Shown: positions 1-11,177, numbered from the stretch's first letter. The stretch is 64,000 bases of DNA from Azolla caroliniana (GCA_043228905.1 JBHGNT010000006.1:19344001-19408000); one strand, 5' to 3'. Notes: generated by a model not told the origin, from the letters alone. Made by a program: numbers and translations.

Positions 1-681
1 CTGCGTTGTTGTACTGGCTTTGCATCTTTATGCAAATTGATTTGATGTTGACAAAAAGCGGGATCCAGACCTTTCATATCGTCAAACGACCATGCAAAAA
101 CATCTTTATATTGTAATAGTAATGTTGTTAATGTTCGTTTGTCATTTTCCACCAAATCTCTAGCAATCAAGACTGTTTTTCTTTCAGCATCCTCTACTCC
201 TGCCAAATCGATCTCCTCCAATGCTGAGGCTTGCACTCTCTGAGATACCTTCATTTCCTTATCTGTAGCTTCTTGTTGCATTCGTATTTCTTTCATTGTT
301 TGCTCATCTATTGGCACTTCTTCGTGTGAGTCTACATATGGTGTTAATGCTTGCAAAATATCTACCTCAAATAGAGGGATGATTTTCTGATTATCATTGA
401 AATACTGACTTTCTTCTTCCTCGTCCAATCCTTCCATCATATTAACTGCTTTTGCATGTACAGGTAAACTCTGTTTGTTTGTTGTCACTTTGTTGTGCGT
501 CGGAATCCTGACCTTAGTTTTTCCTTTCCTAAATGTTAGCACATTTTGTTTCCAATTTTGTTTAATATTAGCTGTCTTTAACCATGGTCTCCCCAATAAC
601 AAGGGGTATGCTCCCTGTGTTTCTAACTGCAAAATTACTGCCGAAATCTGAAAACTGTGTCCCCCGATTATTACATCCAGT
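1..681 (-). CDS. Element Y: partial Ty3 pol, protease tail to RT start (runs off window)
   Basis: On the minus strand a frame stays open from about 681 to the window edge. It reads the end of an aspartic protease (LLLGRPWLKTANIKQNW), a charged linker, then the start of a reverse transcriptase (YKDVFAWSFDDMKGLDPAF, then HQINLHKDAKPVQQ). These motifs are typical of Tat/Athila-like Ty3 elements, not chromoviruses. I saw no stop in the stretch translated. The protein abuts the LTR at 682 directly, so gag and most of the protease are missing between LTR and pol. The RT catalytic part lies beyond the window. It may belong to the same clade as X1/X2. The clade call is inference from motifs; that this is pol coding sequence is secure. 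Confidence 0.75.
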
Positions 682-1177
682 TGTCGAAGCAAACCAACCG
701 GGCGTGCCAAAATTCTTCTGTGTTAATCGGCTAATTACTAACTACTACCGATACAGAAGAGTGAACGTCGCTACTCAACGTTCTAACAAGGAATTGTGTT
801 TTACGAACGGAATTATACTATATTAATCGGTAATTACCGTGATCGTTACTTAGTTATAAATTAGGAAGCTTGCACTTAACAACATAGACAATAGAAAGAA
901 CACAGAATCCGTACAGAATATTCCTAACTTAAACTTATATTACTAAATAAAACGACCTTTCTTACAATGCCTTCGGTTCCCTTTTATAGGTATACCGAAG
1001 GTCTTTTCTCATCAAGAACTATTCCTACTTACTATCAAGAATTACAAAATTATCTAACTAACTTAGTTCTCTTCGTTTACTGCTGAGTCATTGATCCGAA
1101 CAGTCGATCCGAACCGACTCCGTTTTCGACGCTTTCCCACTTGTTCGGTAAAACTGACTGTCCGGGTCCGGGTAACA
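682..1177 (-). repeat. LTR of element Y
   Basis: About 496 bp, reading TGTCGAAG...GGTAACA on the plus strand (short TGT/ACA inverted ends). It separates Gy-0 integrase sequence on the right (1178 onward) from Y pol on the left. On the minus strand a TATA-like CTATAAAAGGG lies near 990-1000, as expected for a promoter in an LTR read leftward. Its partner LTR and the left target duplication would lie outside the window. Ends were placed from the TG/CA bounds and the break in Gy-0 homology, so they are approximate. Confidence 0.55.
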
Positions 1178-1953
1178 GATATTGTTCTAATGTTTGATTG
1201 GTTCTCTCTACTTGACCATCAGTTTGCGGATGATAAGTTGAAGAGAGGTTGCAAGAGATCTTGGGTAGTGATAATAAATGCCGCCAAAATTTTGAGATAA
1301 ATTGTGGCCCGCGATCACTTACAATGTTATCCGGAAAGCCATGATGTCGAAATACCTCTCGCATAACAAGATCACTTGTCTCCTTGTTGTTGATGGTCTT
1401 TGTACATGGTAGGAAATGTGCCATCTTTGTAAAGCGATCCACCATTGTCAAGATAGTATCAAACCCTCGAGAAGGGGCAAATCGGTGATAAAATCAAGTG
1501 AAATAGATTGCCAGGGTTTTGTTGTGATTGGCAATGGTTGTAACAATCTATAAGGATGGTGATGAGGCATTTTTGTACGACAACATGTGTCACATGTATG
1601 AACATACTCCTCAACAAAATTATGGAGCTTAGGCCACCAAAATGCTCGACTGACTAGCTCTAAGGTCTTTTGAATCCCAAAATGCCCAGCCATATAAGTG
1701 TCATGGCAATGTTGTAACACCTTAAGACGAGAAGATCTATCAGGGACCTAGAGAAGACCCTTATAAAATAGTAGATCATTCTACCATGTGAATTTATTGT
1801 AATCTACATGAGGATGTTGTGCCTTAGAACAAGAAGCGCGATTCGGATCAATGTGATCGAGAAACAAAGACATCTATTTGAAGATCCTGGCGAATAGAAT
1901 TAAGGATGCTGGAATCAATTGGCATGTGTGAAACTTCCACTGCTTGTAACCAT
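1178..1953 (-). pseudogene. Gy-0 integrase fragment (Ty3 chromovirus), decayed
   Basis: Reads leftward. From 1720 down it shows the zinc-binding region (MAGHFGIQKTLELVSR, then HTCDTCCRTKMPHHHPYRLL) and then the catalytic core with VDRFTKMAHFLPCTK, SDRGPQFISKFW and HPQTDGQVERTNQTLEQYL, i.e. the D, D, E positions of a Ty3 integrase. A frame break near 1450-1490 splits the two parts. The fragment stops abruptly at EQYL where Y is inserted; the rest would lie left of the window. 1954-1958 is one copy of the GCAGG target duplication made by Gy-1. It continues the RNase H fragment at 7578-7879. Confidence 0.85.
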
Positions 1954-1958
1954 GCAGG

Positions 1959-2205
1959 TGTCACGATATGGCAAGACTCGAACCCATGACCTTATGCTAC
2001 ATGGGTCGAGCTCTTGACCATTAGACTATACATTGCAATACGTAGAATATTATTTTCATTTATGTTTTATTATAGAAAATTGATGTATATTCCAGATTTC
2101 TCTGGAACATTCTAGAAACTTCAGGAGTATTCCTTAGAACACTATAAAAGGAGGCACAAGGCATTATTTCGAACCAAATCGGTTCAACACCAGTCTCCCT
2201 CCCTC

Positions 2206-2241
<36 letters not shown>

Positions 2242-2344
2242 CCTCTCACTCACTCTTTCCTTCTCTCGAGAGTTCTTCACCTCTCTTAGTACTAATACTT
2301 CTTTTAGTACTAATTCCTTCTCTGTCTTAGTACTATTCCTGACA
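1959..2344 (+). repeat. Gy-1 5' LTR
   Basis: 386 bp, shorter than the 432-bp 3' LTR (7141-7572): the segment after CAGTC that reads TTAAGCCTCC...in the 3' copy is missing here and a CT-rich run (about 2200-2260) takes its place. Holds the TATA box, predicted RNA start and repeated TAGTACTA motifs near the 3' end. Its first 75 bp, read antisense, resemble a tRNA with an A-box-like and a GGTTCGAGTC B-box-like segment. Confidence 0.92.
2143..2187 (+). promoter_or_regulatory. Gy-1 TATA box and predicted self-primer (RNA 5' end)
   Basis: TATAAAA at 2143-2149. AAATCGGTTCAA at 2176-2187 begins 33 bp downstream, where a plant TATA promoter would start transcription. This 12-mer is the exact reverse complement of TTGAACCGATTT at 2347-2358 just after the LTR. 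The start site is inferred from TATA spacing. Confidence 0.75.
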
Positions 2345-2346
2345 GT

Positions 2347-2358
2347 TTGAACCGATTT
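2347..2358 (+). promoter_or_regulatory. Gy-1 primer-binding site, complementary to its own RNA 5' end
   Basis: TTGAACCGATTT, two bases (GT) after the 5' LTR. It does not start with TGG, so it does not look like a tRNA 3'-end site. It pairs perfectly with 2176-2187, as in Tf1-type self-priming. Confidence 0.72.
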
Positions 2359-2418
2359 TCCTTACCTTCTGTCTCTCTCATTTCCTACTAATCTCTTATT
2401 CCTCTTTTCTTTCATCCC

Positions 2419-3570
2419 ATGGCCACTATTAGCGCTAAAGAATATCAATCTGTTTTCTCGAAATTTCAATGCTTGAAAGAGAAGTTTCATGCTTTGGAAC
2501 AAGAAAACCAACGGTTGCTGGGGGATCTTCAGCAAATCTCCTTAGAAAAGCAGCAAACGCAACAATAGCATGGGGAACTTGCGTTACGTGTGCAACAACT
2601 CGAAGCCACCATCGTAGCGATGCAACAACAACGGCCCGGAACACAAGGAATTCATAAAGAACCCAAGATTGGCCTTCCCACGAAGTTCGATGGAACGCGA
2701 TCGCGGTTTAGAGGGTTCCTTAACCAGGTACGATTAGTTATTCAAATGCATCCTTCCCGATATCCCACTGATGCATCACAAGTGGGTTTAGTAGGCACTT
2801 TGTTAAGTGGCTCAGTGTTGGCATGGTTCGCTCCACTATTAGAAAAGGAATCTCTGTTACTCAACAATTTTGAAGATTTTCTAGGTGAGTTTAAAGCATG
2901 TTTCGGAGATACTGACAGCATCAGGACCGCAATCAACAAAATTCGGCGATTATGCCAAGGTGACCATCCAGCCTCTGCATACGCTGCAGATTTTCGCCTA
3001 CTCGCCGCCGATATCCCTTGGGATGATCAAGCGTTGATGGAGCAATTCCGTTATGGTTTACGCAACGACGTCAAGGATTTACTCTTGACCTTCCCCGAAG
3101 AGCCAAAGTCCTTAACAAAAGCAATTAGTCGCGTGGTGAGATGTGACAACCGTCTCTTTGAGCAACGTTCGGAACGACAGCTACAAATATCGAGGGCAAG
3201 ATCAGAGCCCACCTACGCCTCAGTGGTATCAAGACCTTTTCCGAGGGAGTCATATAATGTGCCTCCAGCGAATACTCCGACTCCGATGGAGATTGACACT
3301 ACACGTCGTTGAGGGCCATTATCCGAAGAAGAAAAGCAGCGACATCGTACAAATCGACTATGTCTTTACTACGGTGGACTAGGACATATTGCAATAAATT
3401 GCCCCCATAGGCCAAGAAGACAGGTAAACCAAATAGTCGCTAGTTCTAATTGTACTCAACCCAAGCCTATTTCAGTAGGGATATCTGATAGTCCTAATAG
3501 TACTAATAGCCCAGATCTAGCGAACAGATTTGATGTCCTTAGTCAGTTACAAGAAGAGTTAAACGACTAA
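2419..3570 (+). pseudogene. gag: Gy-1 gag, broken
   Basis: Frame starts at ATG 2419 (MATISAKEYQSVFSKFQCL). N-terminal coiled-coil rich in Q/E (residues about 10-75), then the retrotransposon capsid domain (FDGTRSRFRGFLNQVRLVI, LLEKESLLLNNFEDFLGEF, DIPWDDQALMEQFRYGL) and a zinc-knuckle region whose first cysteine motif is degraded near 3355-3400. Two nonsense codons break it: TAG at 2566-2568 (CAG in Gy-2) and TGA at 3310-3312. The gag stop TAA at 3568-3570 follows the slippery heptamer. Nucleocapsid/capsid role inferred from family. Confidence 0.9.
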
Positions 3571-3635
3571 GTCCAGCCAAAATAGGAGCCGTTTGGTTGG
3601 ACAGCCCTAGATCTGTGCAACCCATTAGTGGTTCC
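3558..3635 (+). promoter_or_regulatory. Gy-1 gag-pol -1 frameshift signal
   Basis: GTTAAAC at 3558-3564, with TTA AAC in the gag frame. A 6-nt spacer (3565-3570) is followed by an 11-bp stem: GTCCAGCCAAA 3571-3581 with TTTGGTTGGAC 3592-3602 (one G-U). The 10-nt loop 3582-3591 holds TAGGAGCC, which can pair with GGTTCC at 3630-3635. Pol is in the -1 frame. Confidence 0.8.
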
Positions 3636-6600
3636 ATTCCCTCTAAGCAAGTTAGTGATGTGTTCGTAGCCCAAGTAATAGTTAGTACTAAAAGTACCCC
3701 TTCAGTACATGTCCTAGCACTCCTAGATTCCGGAGCTAACTCTTGCTTTATGGATAAGAAATTTGCTCAAGCTCATAAGATATCCCTAAGAAAACTCCAG
3801 TGTCCAGCCTCTGTAGTAGTCATTGATGGATGTCCCATTGCTTCCGGAAATATCATAGAAGAGTCAGAGCCCATTAATATTGTCCTAGATAACTTAGCAT
3901 GTGTAGTATCATTTAATATTATTAGTATCCCAGAACATCCCATAGTTTTAGGATTACCGTGGTTCGAGTTCCATAACCCAGACATAGATTGGAGAACAAG
4001 AGAAATCCGGTGTCGACAAACCCAAGGGTCAACTCAGAAGATGGCAACCATTTCGCTATGTCAGTTGCGTAAAGAAGGGCGCAAGGAAGAAATGTTCCTC
4101 TTTGCAATATCAGTAAACCCCTCCAACACCACCGTTCAAATTCCCGAGAAGTATCGTCATTACATCGATGTGTTCGATAAAGTACAAGCCAACACACTTC
4201 CTCATCATCGACCGTACGATTGCCCCATCGATTTACAACCGGGAAAAGAGCCGCCATGGGGACTGATCTACAATTTGTCACCAACCGAGCTGGAAGCCCT
4301 TCGGGCCTATATAGAGGAGAATTTGGAAAATGGTTTCATTCGGCATTCGAAATCTCCCGCTGGCGCGCCCATTTTCTTCGTCAAGAAAAAGGATGGATCG
4401 CTTCGTCTTGTTGTAGATTACCGTGGCCTGAATAAGGTTACAATCAGGAATAGGTATGCTCTTCCCCTTATCTCAAGTCTTTTAGAACGGATCAATGGTG
4501 CCAAGTTCTTCACGAAGATCGACTTACGGGGAGCATATAACCTCGTACGGATCCGACCAGGAGACGAATGGAAGACCGCGTTTCGCACCAGATATGGGCA
4601 CTTCAAGTATACGGTCATGCCGTTCGGCCTCACTAATGCGCCGACAGTCTTTTAGCACATGGCTAATGATATATTCCGAGATCTATTGGATGATTTTTTG
4701 ATCATCTATTTGGATGATCTACTGGTTTATTCAAAGACCCAAGAAGAACATGATTCTCATGTACTATTAGTACTAAAACGACTTCGAGAACATGGTCTGT
4801 ATGCAAAGTTGGAAAAATGTAGTTTCGGGTGCAACCAAGTGGAATTTCTCGGGTACATCATTTCGTCAGAAGGCATCTCCATGGACCTAGCTAAGGTCAA
4901 AACGGTGGTAGAATGGCAGACTCCGCGTTCGGTGCGGGATGTGCAATGCTTCCTAGGCTTTGCCAATTTTTACCGGAAGTTCATACAAGATTACTCAAAG
5001 ATCATTCTACCTCTCACACAACTTACCAAGAAGGGACAACTGTTCATCTGGTCTGAAGAAACGGACATGGCTTTCAAGAGTCTTAAAAAGGCATTTGCAT
5101 CGGCTCCAATTCTAGCTCATGTCGATCCGGAAAAACCATTCATTATCGAAGCTGACGCATCGGATTTTGCATTGGGGAGCATTCTGTCACAACAAGGGAA
5201 TGATAAGAAGCTACATCCTATGGCTTTTCACTCACGCAAGTTTGACGCCGCCGAAATCAACTACGAAATTCATGATAAGGAGCTATTGGCAATTGTGGAT
5301 TCTTTTATGCAATGGAGGCATTTTCTAGAGGGATCCTCTCATCCAGTCACTGTATTTAGTGACCACAAGAACCTTGCCTACTTTCAGGATGCTCGTGTGT
5401 TGAATCGACGTCAAGCTCGGTGGGCCCACTTCTTCACGCGTTTCAACTTCAAAATTACATATCGTCCGGGGAAGCACCAAGGGAAGGCAGATGCATTATC
5501 ACGGCGTTCGTATCTAGCACCCCGTCCCGGCGAGCCAGCTTTCGATAACCAAAAACAAGTCATCTTGGGACCGGCACGACTACAAGCAACACAGATCTTT
5601 GACATGCCCATGGATTCCCGCGTTATCGATACCATACGCGACGACTTGAAGACAGTTGCGTTCGCCCAAGCTATACTAGCACAAATTGATCCCTCTCGAG
5701 CATCGTGTTCACAGTCGCAACCACCAGGTACGGACTATCGGCAATTCAAATACCATGATGGATTACTCTTCTTTAAAGAACTTTTGTATGTTCCTAATGG
5801 TTCTTGCCGCCTTCAAGTAGTACAAAACTGTCATGACACATATACAGATATACAGATGGGCATTTTGGTAGTACTAAAACATTACATTTAGTACAACGAT
5901 CATTCTGGTGGCCCTGTATGCGACAATTTGTCGAGGATTTTGTTCGGACTTGTGATACATGCTACAGAGCGAAAATGCCAAGGCATCATCCATATGGTTT
6001 ATTAGAACCATTACCAATTCCAAGCAAGCCGTGGCAATCTATTGCTCTAGACTTCATCACAGATCTTCCAGTCTCTAAGTGGTTCAATGCGATTCTAACG
6101 GTGGTTGATCGATATACGAAGATGGCTCATTTCTTGCCATGTACTAAGGAGATCTCCAGTGAAGACACTGCCAAAATTGTCATGCGTGAAGTATGTCGGC
6201 ATCATGGACTTCCCGATAGTATCATCAGCGATCATGGACCCCAGTTCATGTCAAAATTCTGGAAGCACCTTTTTAACATGCTCAAGGTCACTTGTAACCT
6301 CTCCTCCGGCTACCACCCCCAAACCGATGGCCAAGCCGAACGAACTAATCAAACGCTGGAGCAGTATCTGCGGTGCTTTCTCAGTTATCATCAGGATGAC
6401 TGGGCAGATATTCTCCACTTCGCCGAATTTGCCTATAACAACTCTATCCACGCATCCACTAAAGTTACGCCATTTTATGCTTATACGGGATGTCACCCCC
6501 GGTGGTGTGTACTTGAAACCCCAGAGGTGTCCACAAATCCTTGCGCAGAAGATCGTTTGGAGAGGTTACGCAAGATACAAGCGGATGTATCTACTCACCT

Positions 6601-7148
6601 CCAACAAGCTCAACAAACACACAAGGTTTATGCGGATCGTCATCGACTCCCATCTAGTTTTAACATTGGAGATCGGGTATGGCTACTCCGACGACACATC
6701 AAGACCACTCGCCCATGCGAGAAGTTGGATTATCGGCGATTAGGTCCTTTCCGTATTATAGGAAAGATTAATGATGTCGCTTTTCGTCTTGATCTACCTC
6801 CACAACTTCGGATACATCCGGTGTTTCATAGTTCTCTCCTCGAACCCTATCAAGAGAGCACCATCCCAGGACGTATTACACAGCCTCCACCCTCGATCGA
6901 GCTTGAAGATGGACCTGAGTACGAGGTTGCCGCCATCCTTTGATTCCAAGCTTGTTCGCAACAAGCTCTACTATCTAGTCGATTGGCTAGGATATAGTCC
7001 CAACGAGCGTATTTGGGAACCGATAGAGAATGTCACCAATGCTCGTGCTCTTCTTGAAGACTTCCATCGTCAATATCCAAACAAACCGGGTCCTCAATCC
7101 AAAACGACTCGTTCCACTCGTTGTTTTAAAGGGGGGATAGTGTCATGA
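3571..7148 (+). pseudogene. pol: Gy-1 pol, broken (PR-RT-RH-IN-chromodomain)
   Basis: Protease ([14 protein letters not shown] near 3715), reverse transcriptase ([11 protein letters not shown] near 4405; YLDDLLVY near 4710), RNase H (IIEADASDFALGS near 5143), integrase (CDTCYRAKMPRHHPYG near 5950; HPQTDGQAERTNQTLEQYLR near 6323), GPF motif and chromodomain (YYLVDWLGYSPNERIWEP near 6970). Damage: TAG at 4653-4655 (CAG in Gy-2), a frame change near 5850-5890, another near 6943, and the integrase motif ISDHGPQF carries H where relatives have R. It ends within the first bases of the 3' LTR, as in Gy-2. Confidence 0.92.
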
Positions 7149-7572
7149 TATGGCAAGACTCGAACCCATGACCTTATGCTACATGGGTCGAGCTCTTGAC
7201 CATTAGACTATACATTGTAATACGTAGAATATTATTTTCATTTATGTTTTATTATAGAAAATTGATGTATATTCCATATTTCTCTGGAACATTCTAGAAA
7301 CTTCAGGAGTATTCCTTAGAACACTATAAAAGGAGGCACAAGGCATTATTTCGAACCAAATCGGTTCAACGCCAGTCTTAAGCCTCCTAGCTACTGTACA
7401 TTTTCTTCACATAATATATATCTTTTCTTATCATCACTCTCTCTCTCTCTCTCGATCTCTCTCTCCCTCCCTCTCACTCACTCTTTCCTTCTCTCGAGAG
7501 TTCTTCACCTCTCTTAGTACTAATACTTCTTTTAGTACTAATTCCTTCTCTGTCTTAGTATTGTTCCTGACA
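7141..7572 (+). repeat. Gy-1 3' LTR
   Basis: 432 bp, TGTCATGATATGG...CCTGACA, preceded by the polypurine tract and followed by GCAGG (7573-7577). Differences from the 5' copy, including the CT-run change, mean insertion is older than that of Gy-2 or Gy-3. Confidence 0.93.
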
Positions 7573-7577
7573 GCAGG

Positions 7578-7879
7578 TCCTAAAAGAATTTGTTTTTTAT
7601 CATCAAATGTTGCTTCACTAAGATGAGGTGCAAGATATGTCCTTCGAGATAAAGCATATGCCTTGCCTTGTTGTGATCCAAGCCGATATAGAATTTTAAA
7701 CTCAAAACGAGTGAGGAATTGTGCCCACCGAGCCTGCCACCTTGTCAACACCCGAGCATTATGAAAGTATGCTAGGTTTTTGTGGTCATTATAAACTAGT
7801 ATTTGATGAAGAGAACCCTCCAAGAGATGTCGCCATTGCTCAAAGGAGTCCACAATAGCTAGCAATTCTTTATCATGCA
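7578..7879 (-). pseudogene. Gy-0 RNase H fragment
   Basis: Minus-strand Ty3 RNase H: HDKELLAIVDSFEQWRHLLEG, YNDHKNLAYFHNARVLTRWQARWAQF and the tail ALSRRTYLAPH...KKQILLGPA. It joins exactly to 11604 once Cop-A and one CTTCA copy are removed, and to 1953 once Gy-1 is removed (LGPA continues into WLQAVEVSHMPIDSSIL). Confidence 0.9.
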
Positions 7880-7884
7880 CTTCA

Positions 7885-8489
7885 TGTTGGGATTACGGTC
7901 CCTCCGGATGGGATGGTCGGATGTCCGGAGATGAATGACGACAAGCCCGGTTGCGGTTTCGGAACCGGATGATGAAGACCCCGACTTCGGAGCCGGACGA
8001 CGAATGTACCCGGAGAGAGATCCGGATGCGGGGACATATCTGTGAATATGTTTGCCAAGGGCCCTTGAGGCTATAGTTGTAAATAGCCCTAAAGTCATAT
8101 GTGTATAAATATGACTTAGGGCAAACAGTTTTGATGTTGCTACTCATTTTTCTGTTTTTCCACTTAAGAGGAGTGAAGAGAGAGCAGCCGTGAGAGAGAT
8201 AGAGCGTGAGAGACGAAGAGGTCGACGCCTCTGTGTAATTCCACCGCCTGTGGCGAGGACAGCGAGCTCAAGGTCGTCGCCTTGCAGCTCGCCATTGTAT
8301 ATTTCTCTGTGCATAGTTTTGGTTCGGAGTCTTGTACTCCCGTGGTTTTTTCCCGTACAGGGTTTTCCATGTTAAATCGTGTGTCCACTTATTTACTTTT
8401 GCATTACCCATTTTCTGCAACAACGATTCGTGTGTTTCCTTGGTTGTGGCCGAGAGGTGAAGTTTGGAAAGTGTCGATTATTTCCATCA
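7885..8489 (+). repeat. Cop-A 5' LTR
   Basis: 605 bp, TGTTGG...CCATCA. A TATA-like TATAAATATGAC lies near 8104-8115. The stretch from about 8016 onward matches the truncated 3' LTR at 11126-11598 nearly base for base. Confidence 0.92.
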
Positions 8490-8492
8490 ATT

Positions 8493-8504
8493 TGGTATCA
8501 GAGC
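8493..8504 (+). promoter_or_regulatory. Cop-A primer-binding site (initiator tRNA-Met type)
   Basis: TGGTATCAGAGC three bases after the 5' LTR. It is the standard plant copia site complementary to the 3' end of tRNA-Met. Confidence 0.92.
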
Positions 8505-8519
8505 GAGTTGCTGCAGAAA

Positions 8520-11177
8520 ATGGAAGGCGGCGGCAGCGGGCAGCCGGGGATGATGGTGCTGAATGCGCAGAATTACGCCGACTGGAAGATCAAGATGGAG
8601 GATCTTCTGATTGTTCGGGACCTGTACGAACCGATTGACAGGTCGGAAATACCGAAGGGGGTACTTGAGTCGGAATGGAGGCTTCTGAACCGGAAAGCCG
8701 TTGCAACCATTCGGCAATACGTCGACGTGAGCGTTCTACAACATGTGGCGAACGACATCAACGCATATGAGATGTGGCGGAAGCTGTCGGGCCTCTACGA
8801 GAGGAAGAATGCGTTGAACCGGACCTCCCTGATGAGGAAGATAGTGAACCTCAAGTACCGAGACGGCGAGAGTATGGTGGAACACGTAAGCACGTTCATG
8901 GGATTCGTGAACCAGCTTGCGGCGATCAAGTTCCCGCTGGAGGATGCAATGCAAGCCATCATTCTGATGTGTACATTGCCGGAAAGCTGGGAGAACTTGG
9001 TGGTGACTCTCAGCACCTCCTGCACGGAAGATAACTTGTCCCTACAAACGGTAAAGACAAGTATTTTGAACGAAGAAGCGCGTCGGAGAGATAAAGAACC
9101 GGCCTCCGACTCGAAGGCGTTGCTTACCGAATCGGAACGGGGAAGACAATGGAACCGGAGTCCGCAAAGACGGGAGAAGTCGGGGACCCGGTCGCAGTCA
9201 AGAGGAAGACCCACATGCTTCCACTGTGGGAAGCCGGGGCACTTCCGGAAGAATTGTCGGCATTACCGAAAGGACAACGGAGCCGACGACACCGATTCGA
9301 AGAAGTCACCGGAGAGAAACGGTGCATACCGGGGAGCCACGGACCGGAGAGGTCCGGATCGGCGAGGGCAGGACCGGAAAGGAACGACGGCACTCGCGGC
9401 AAGTGAAGAAGAGATAATGCTCATTACCGAAGAGAGGGAGTTGAGCCTTGCCGGTGAAGAGATGACCTGGGTGGTCAATTCCGGAGCGTCGTTCCACCTG
9501 ACCCCGGAGAAGAAATACTTCTCATCCTACACAGCCGGTGAGCACGGCTGTGTCCGGATGGGAAATGAAGGTACATGCCGGATTGCCGGCATAGGAGACG
9601 TGTGGCTAATGACATCAACCGGATGCAAGATGCTGCTGAAGGATGTTCGACACGTTCCGGAGGTTCGATTGAACCTGATTTCGGCCGGGAGGCTAGACGA
9701 TGAAGGCTACACGGGTAGCATCCGGAATGGTGTCATGAAGTTCAGCAAAGGGAGCCTGATAGTGGCTCGGGCCCGGAAGGTCAACACACTGTACCTGATG
9801 AATTCCCGGCTATGTCCGGAGGAGCTGAACGTGGCAGCTGACACTGCCGGTGAGCTGTGGCACAAGAGACTGTGCCACATGAGTGAGAAGGGGATGAAGA
9901 GGCTTACAGAAGACAACCTTATTCCAGTGAAGCATGTGCACCTGGAGAAGTGCACCGATTGCCTGGCCGGTAAGCAGAACCGAACCTCCTTCCACTCAAG
10001 GCCACCGACGAGACGTAGCGCACCATTGGAGTTGGTGCACACTGATGTGTGTCAGGTAGAAACGAAGTCACATGGCGGAGCCCAGTACTTCGTAACATTC
10101 ATTGATGATCACAGCCGGAAGCTGTGGACGGCACCGTTGAAGACAAAGGACCAAGTGTTGTGCGTCTTCAAAGAACTCCACGCGAGAGTGGAAAGGGAAT
10201 CCGGCAAGAAGCTGAAAGCGATACGAGCAGATAACGGAGGGGAATACCGGGGGCAGTTCGCGAAGTACTGTCGCTCGAAGGGAATCCGGCTCGAGTTTAC
10301 TGTGCCGAAGACGCCGGAACTGAACGGGCTGGCCGAGAGGATGAACCGGACCATAATGGATAGGGTCCGGAGTATGCTGGCGCATGCGGAATTACCCAAG
10401 GGGTTTTGGGCTGAGGCGATGTCAACGGCGACATACGTGATAAACAGATCACCCTCAGTACCTTTGGACGGAGACACGCCGCAGAGAGTTTGGACCGGTA
10501 GGGAAGTATCCTACCGGCATCTGAAGGTGTTCGGGTGTCTCGCATACGTGCATGTGGCAAAGGACCGGAGAGGAAAGCTAGATCCAAAGACCCGGCCATG
10601 CATATTCCTCGGTTACGGCGATGACGAGTTCGGCTACCGAGTATGGGACCCCGTCGACAAGAAGATATTCCGGAGTCGTGATATCATCTTCATGGAGAAC
10701 AAGACACTCGCCGACTGGGAGTCGGAGAAGAAGATGAAGAGCTCCAAGTCGACCGGTGAGGATAAACTCTACAAGGAGCAGTCCCGACCGGCAAGGGACC
10801 GGTTAACACTCGAAGATCCGGCCGAAGACGGTGAAGAAACAGAACCGGCCGAAGAAGATGAAAATGATGCCGGAACCGGCCCCGATCCCAAAATGGATTC
10901 GGATGAAGAAGAATCGGAAGAACCGGTTACCGAAGCTCCGGAACGGAGATATCCTCTAAGAGAGAGAAGGGCTCCCCGGAGATTTCCGGAACCAGAGCAC
11001 GTGCTGCTAACCGACGAGGGGGAGCCGGAGAGCTTTGAAGAAGCGAAGCATGACACCCATAGCCGCAGGTGGTTAAGTGCCATGCAGGAGGAGATGGATT
11101 CCCTGCATGAGAACCACACATATGAGAGATCCGGATGCGGGGACATATCTGTGAATATGTTTGCCAAGGGCCCTTGA
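8520..11177 (+). CDS. Cop-A gag-protease-integrase polyprotein, truncated before RT
   Basis: The start ATG at 8520 (MEGGGSGQPGMMVLNAQNY) follows the primer site; an in-frame upstream extension lies in the LTR and is not expected to be used. The 885-residue frame holds a copia gag domain (UBN2-like, residues about 10-230), zinc knuckle CFHCGKPGHFRKNC (about 237), protease region, GAG-pre-integrase (HKRLCHMSEKGMKR...CTDCLAGK) and the integrase core (HTDVC, FIDDHSRKLW, RADNGGEYRGQF, PELNGLAERMNRT). The protease motif is WVVNSGASFHLT: the catalytic Asp of D-S/T-G is Asn. It stops just as the RT would begin (MQEEMDSLHENHTYE), then runs into LTR sequence to a chance TGA at 11175-11177. It could not replicate alone. 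Confidence 0.9.
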   Translation: MEGGGSGQPGMMVLNAQNYADWKIKMEDLLIVRDLYEPIDRSEIPKGVLESEWRLLNRKAVATIRQYVDVSVLQHVANDINAYEMWRKLSGLYERKNALNRTSLMRKIVNLKYRDGESMVEHVSTFMGFVNQLAAIKFPLEDAMQAIILMCTLPESWENLVVTLSTSCTEDNLSLQTVKTSILNEEARRRDKEPASDSKALLTESERGRQWNRSPQRREKSGTRSQSRGRPTCFHCGKPGHFRKNCRHYRKDNGADDTDSKKSPERNGAYRGATDRRGPDRRGQDRKGTTALAASEEEIMLITEERELSLAGEEMTWVVNSGASFHLTPEKKYFSSYTAGEHGCVRMGNEGTCRIAGIGDVWLMTSTGCKMLLKDVRHVPEVRLNLISAGRLDDEGYTGSIRNGVMKFSKGSLIVARARKVNTLYLMNSRLCPEELNVAADTAGELWHKRLCHMSEKGMKRLTEDNLIPVKHVHLEKCTDCLAGKQNRTSFHSRPPTRRSAPLELVHTDVCQVETKSHGGAQYFVTFIDDHSRKLWTAPLKTKDQVLCVFKELHARVERESGKKLKAIRADNGGEYRGQFAKYCRSKGIRLEFTVPKTPELNGLAERMNRTIMDRVRSMLAHAELPKGFWAEAMSTATYVINRSPSVPLDGDTPQRVWTGREVSYRHLKVFGCLAYVHVAKDRRGKLDPKTRPCIFLGYGDDEFGYRVWDPVDKKIFRSRDIIFMENKTLADWESEKKMKSSKSTGEDKLYKEQSRPARDRLTLEDPAEDGEETEPAEEDENDAGTGPDPKMDSDEEESEEPVTEAPERRYPLRERRAPRRFPEPEHVLLTDEGEPESFEEAKHDTHSRRWLSAMQEEMDSLHENHTYERSGCGDISVNMFAKGP

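Larger units (their letters stand above)
1959..7572 (+). mobile_element. Gy-1: Ty3 chromovirus, complete structure, decayed coding
   Basis: LTR-bounded element with TGTCA...TGACA termini and a 5-bp target duplication GCAGG (1954-1958 and 7573-7577), inserted in Gy-0 between RNase H and integrase. Order: LTR, self-complementary primer site, gag, -1 frameshift signal, pol (protease, RT, RNase H, integrase, chromodomain), polypurine tract (AAAGGGGGGATAG), LTR. It carries at least three stops and two frame breaks, so it is not autonomous. Closest relatives here are Gy-2 and then Gy-3. Confidence 0.95.

Noticed and set aside
2200-2260. CT repeat as a separate feature
   Set aside because: It is a shared part of the chromovirus LTR (also 7438-7470, 24210-24240, 29515-29545) and is described there.
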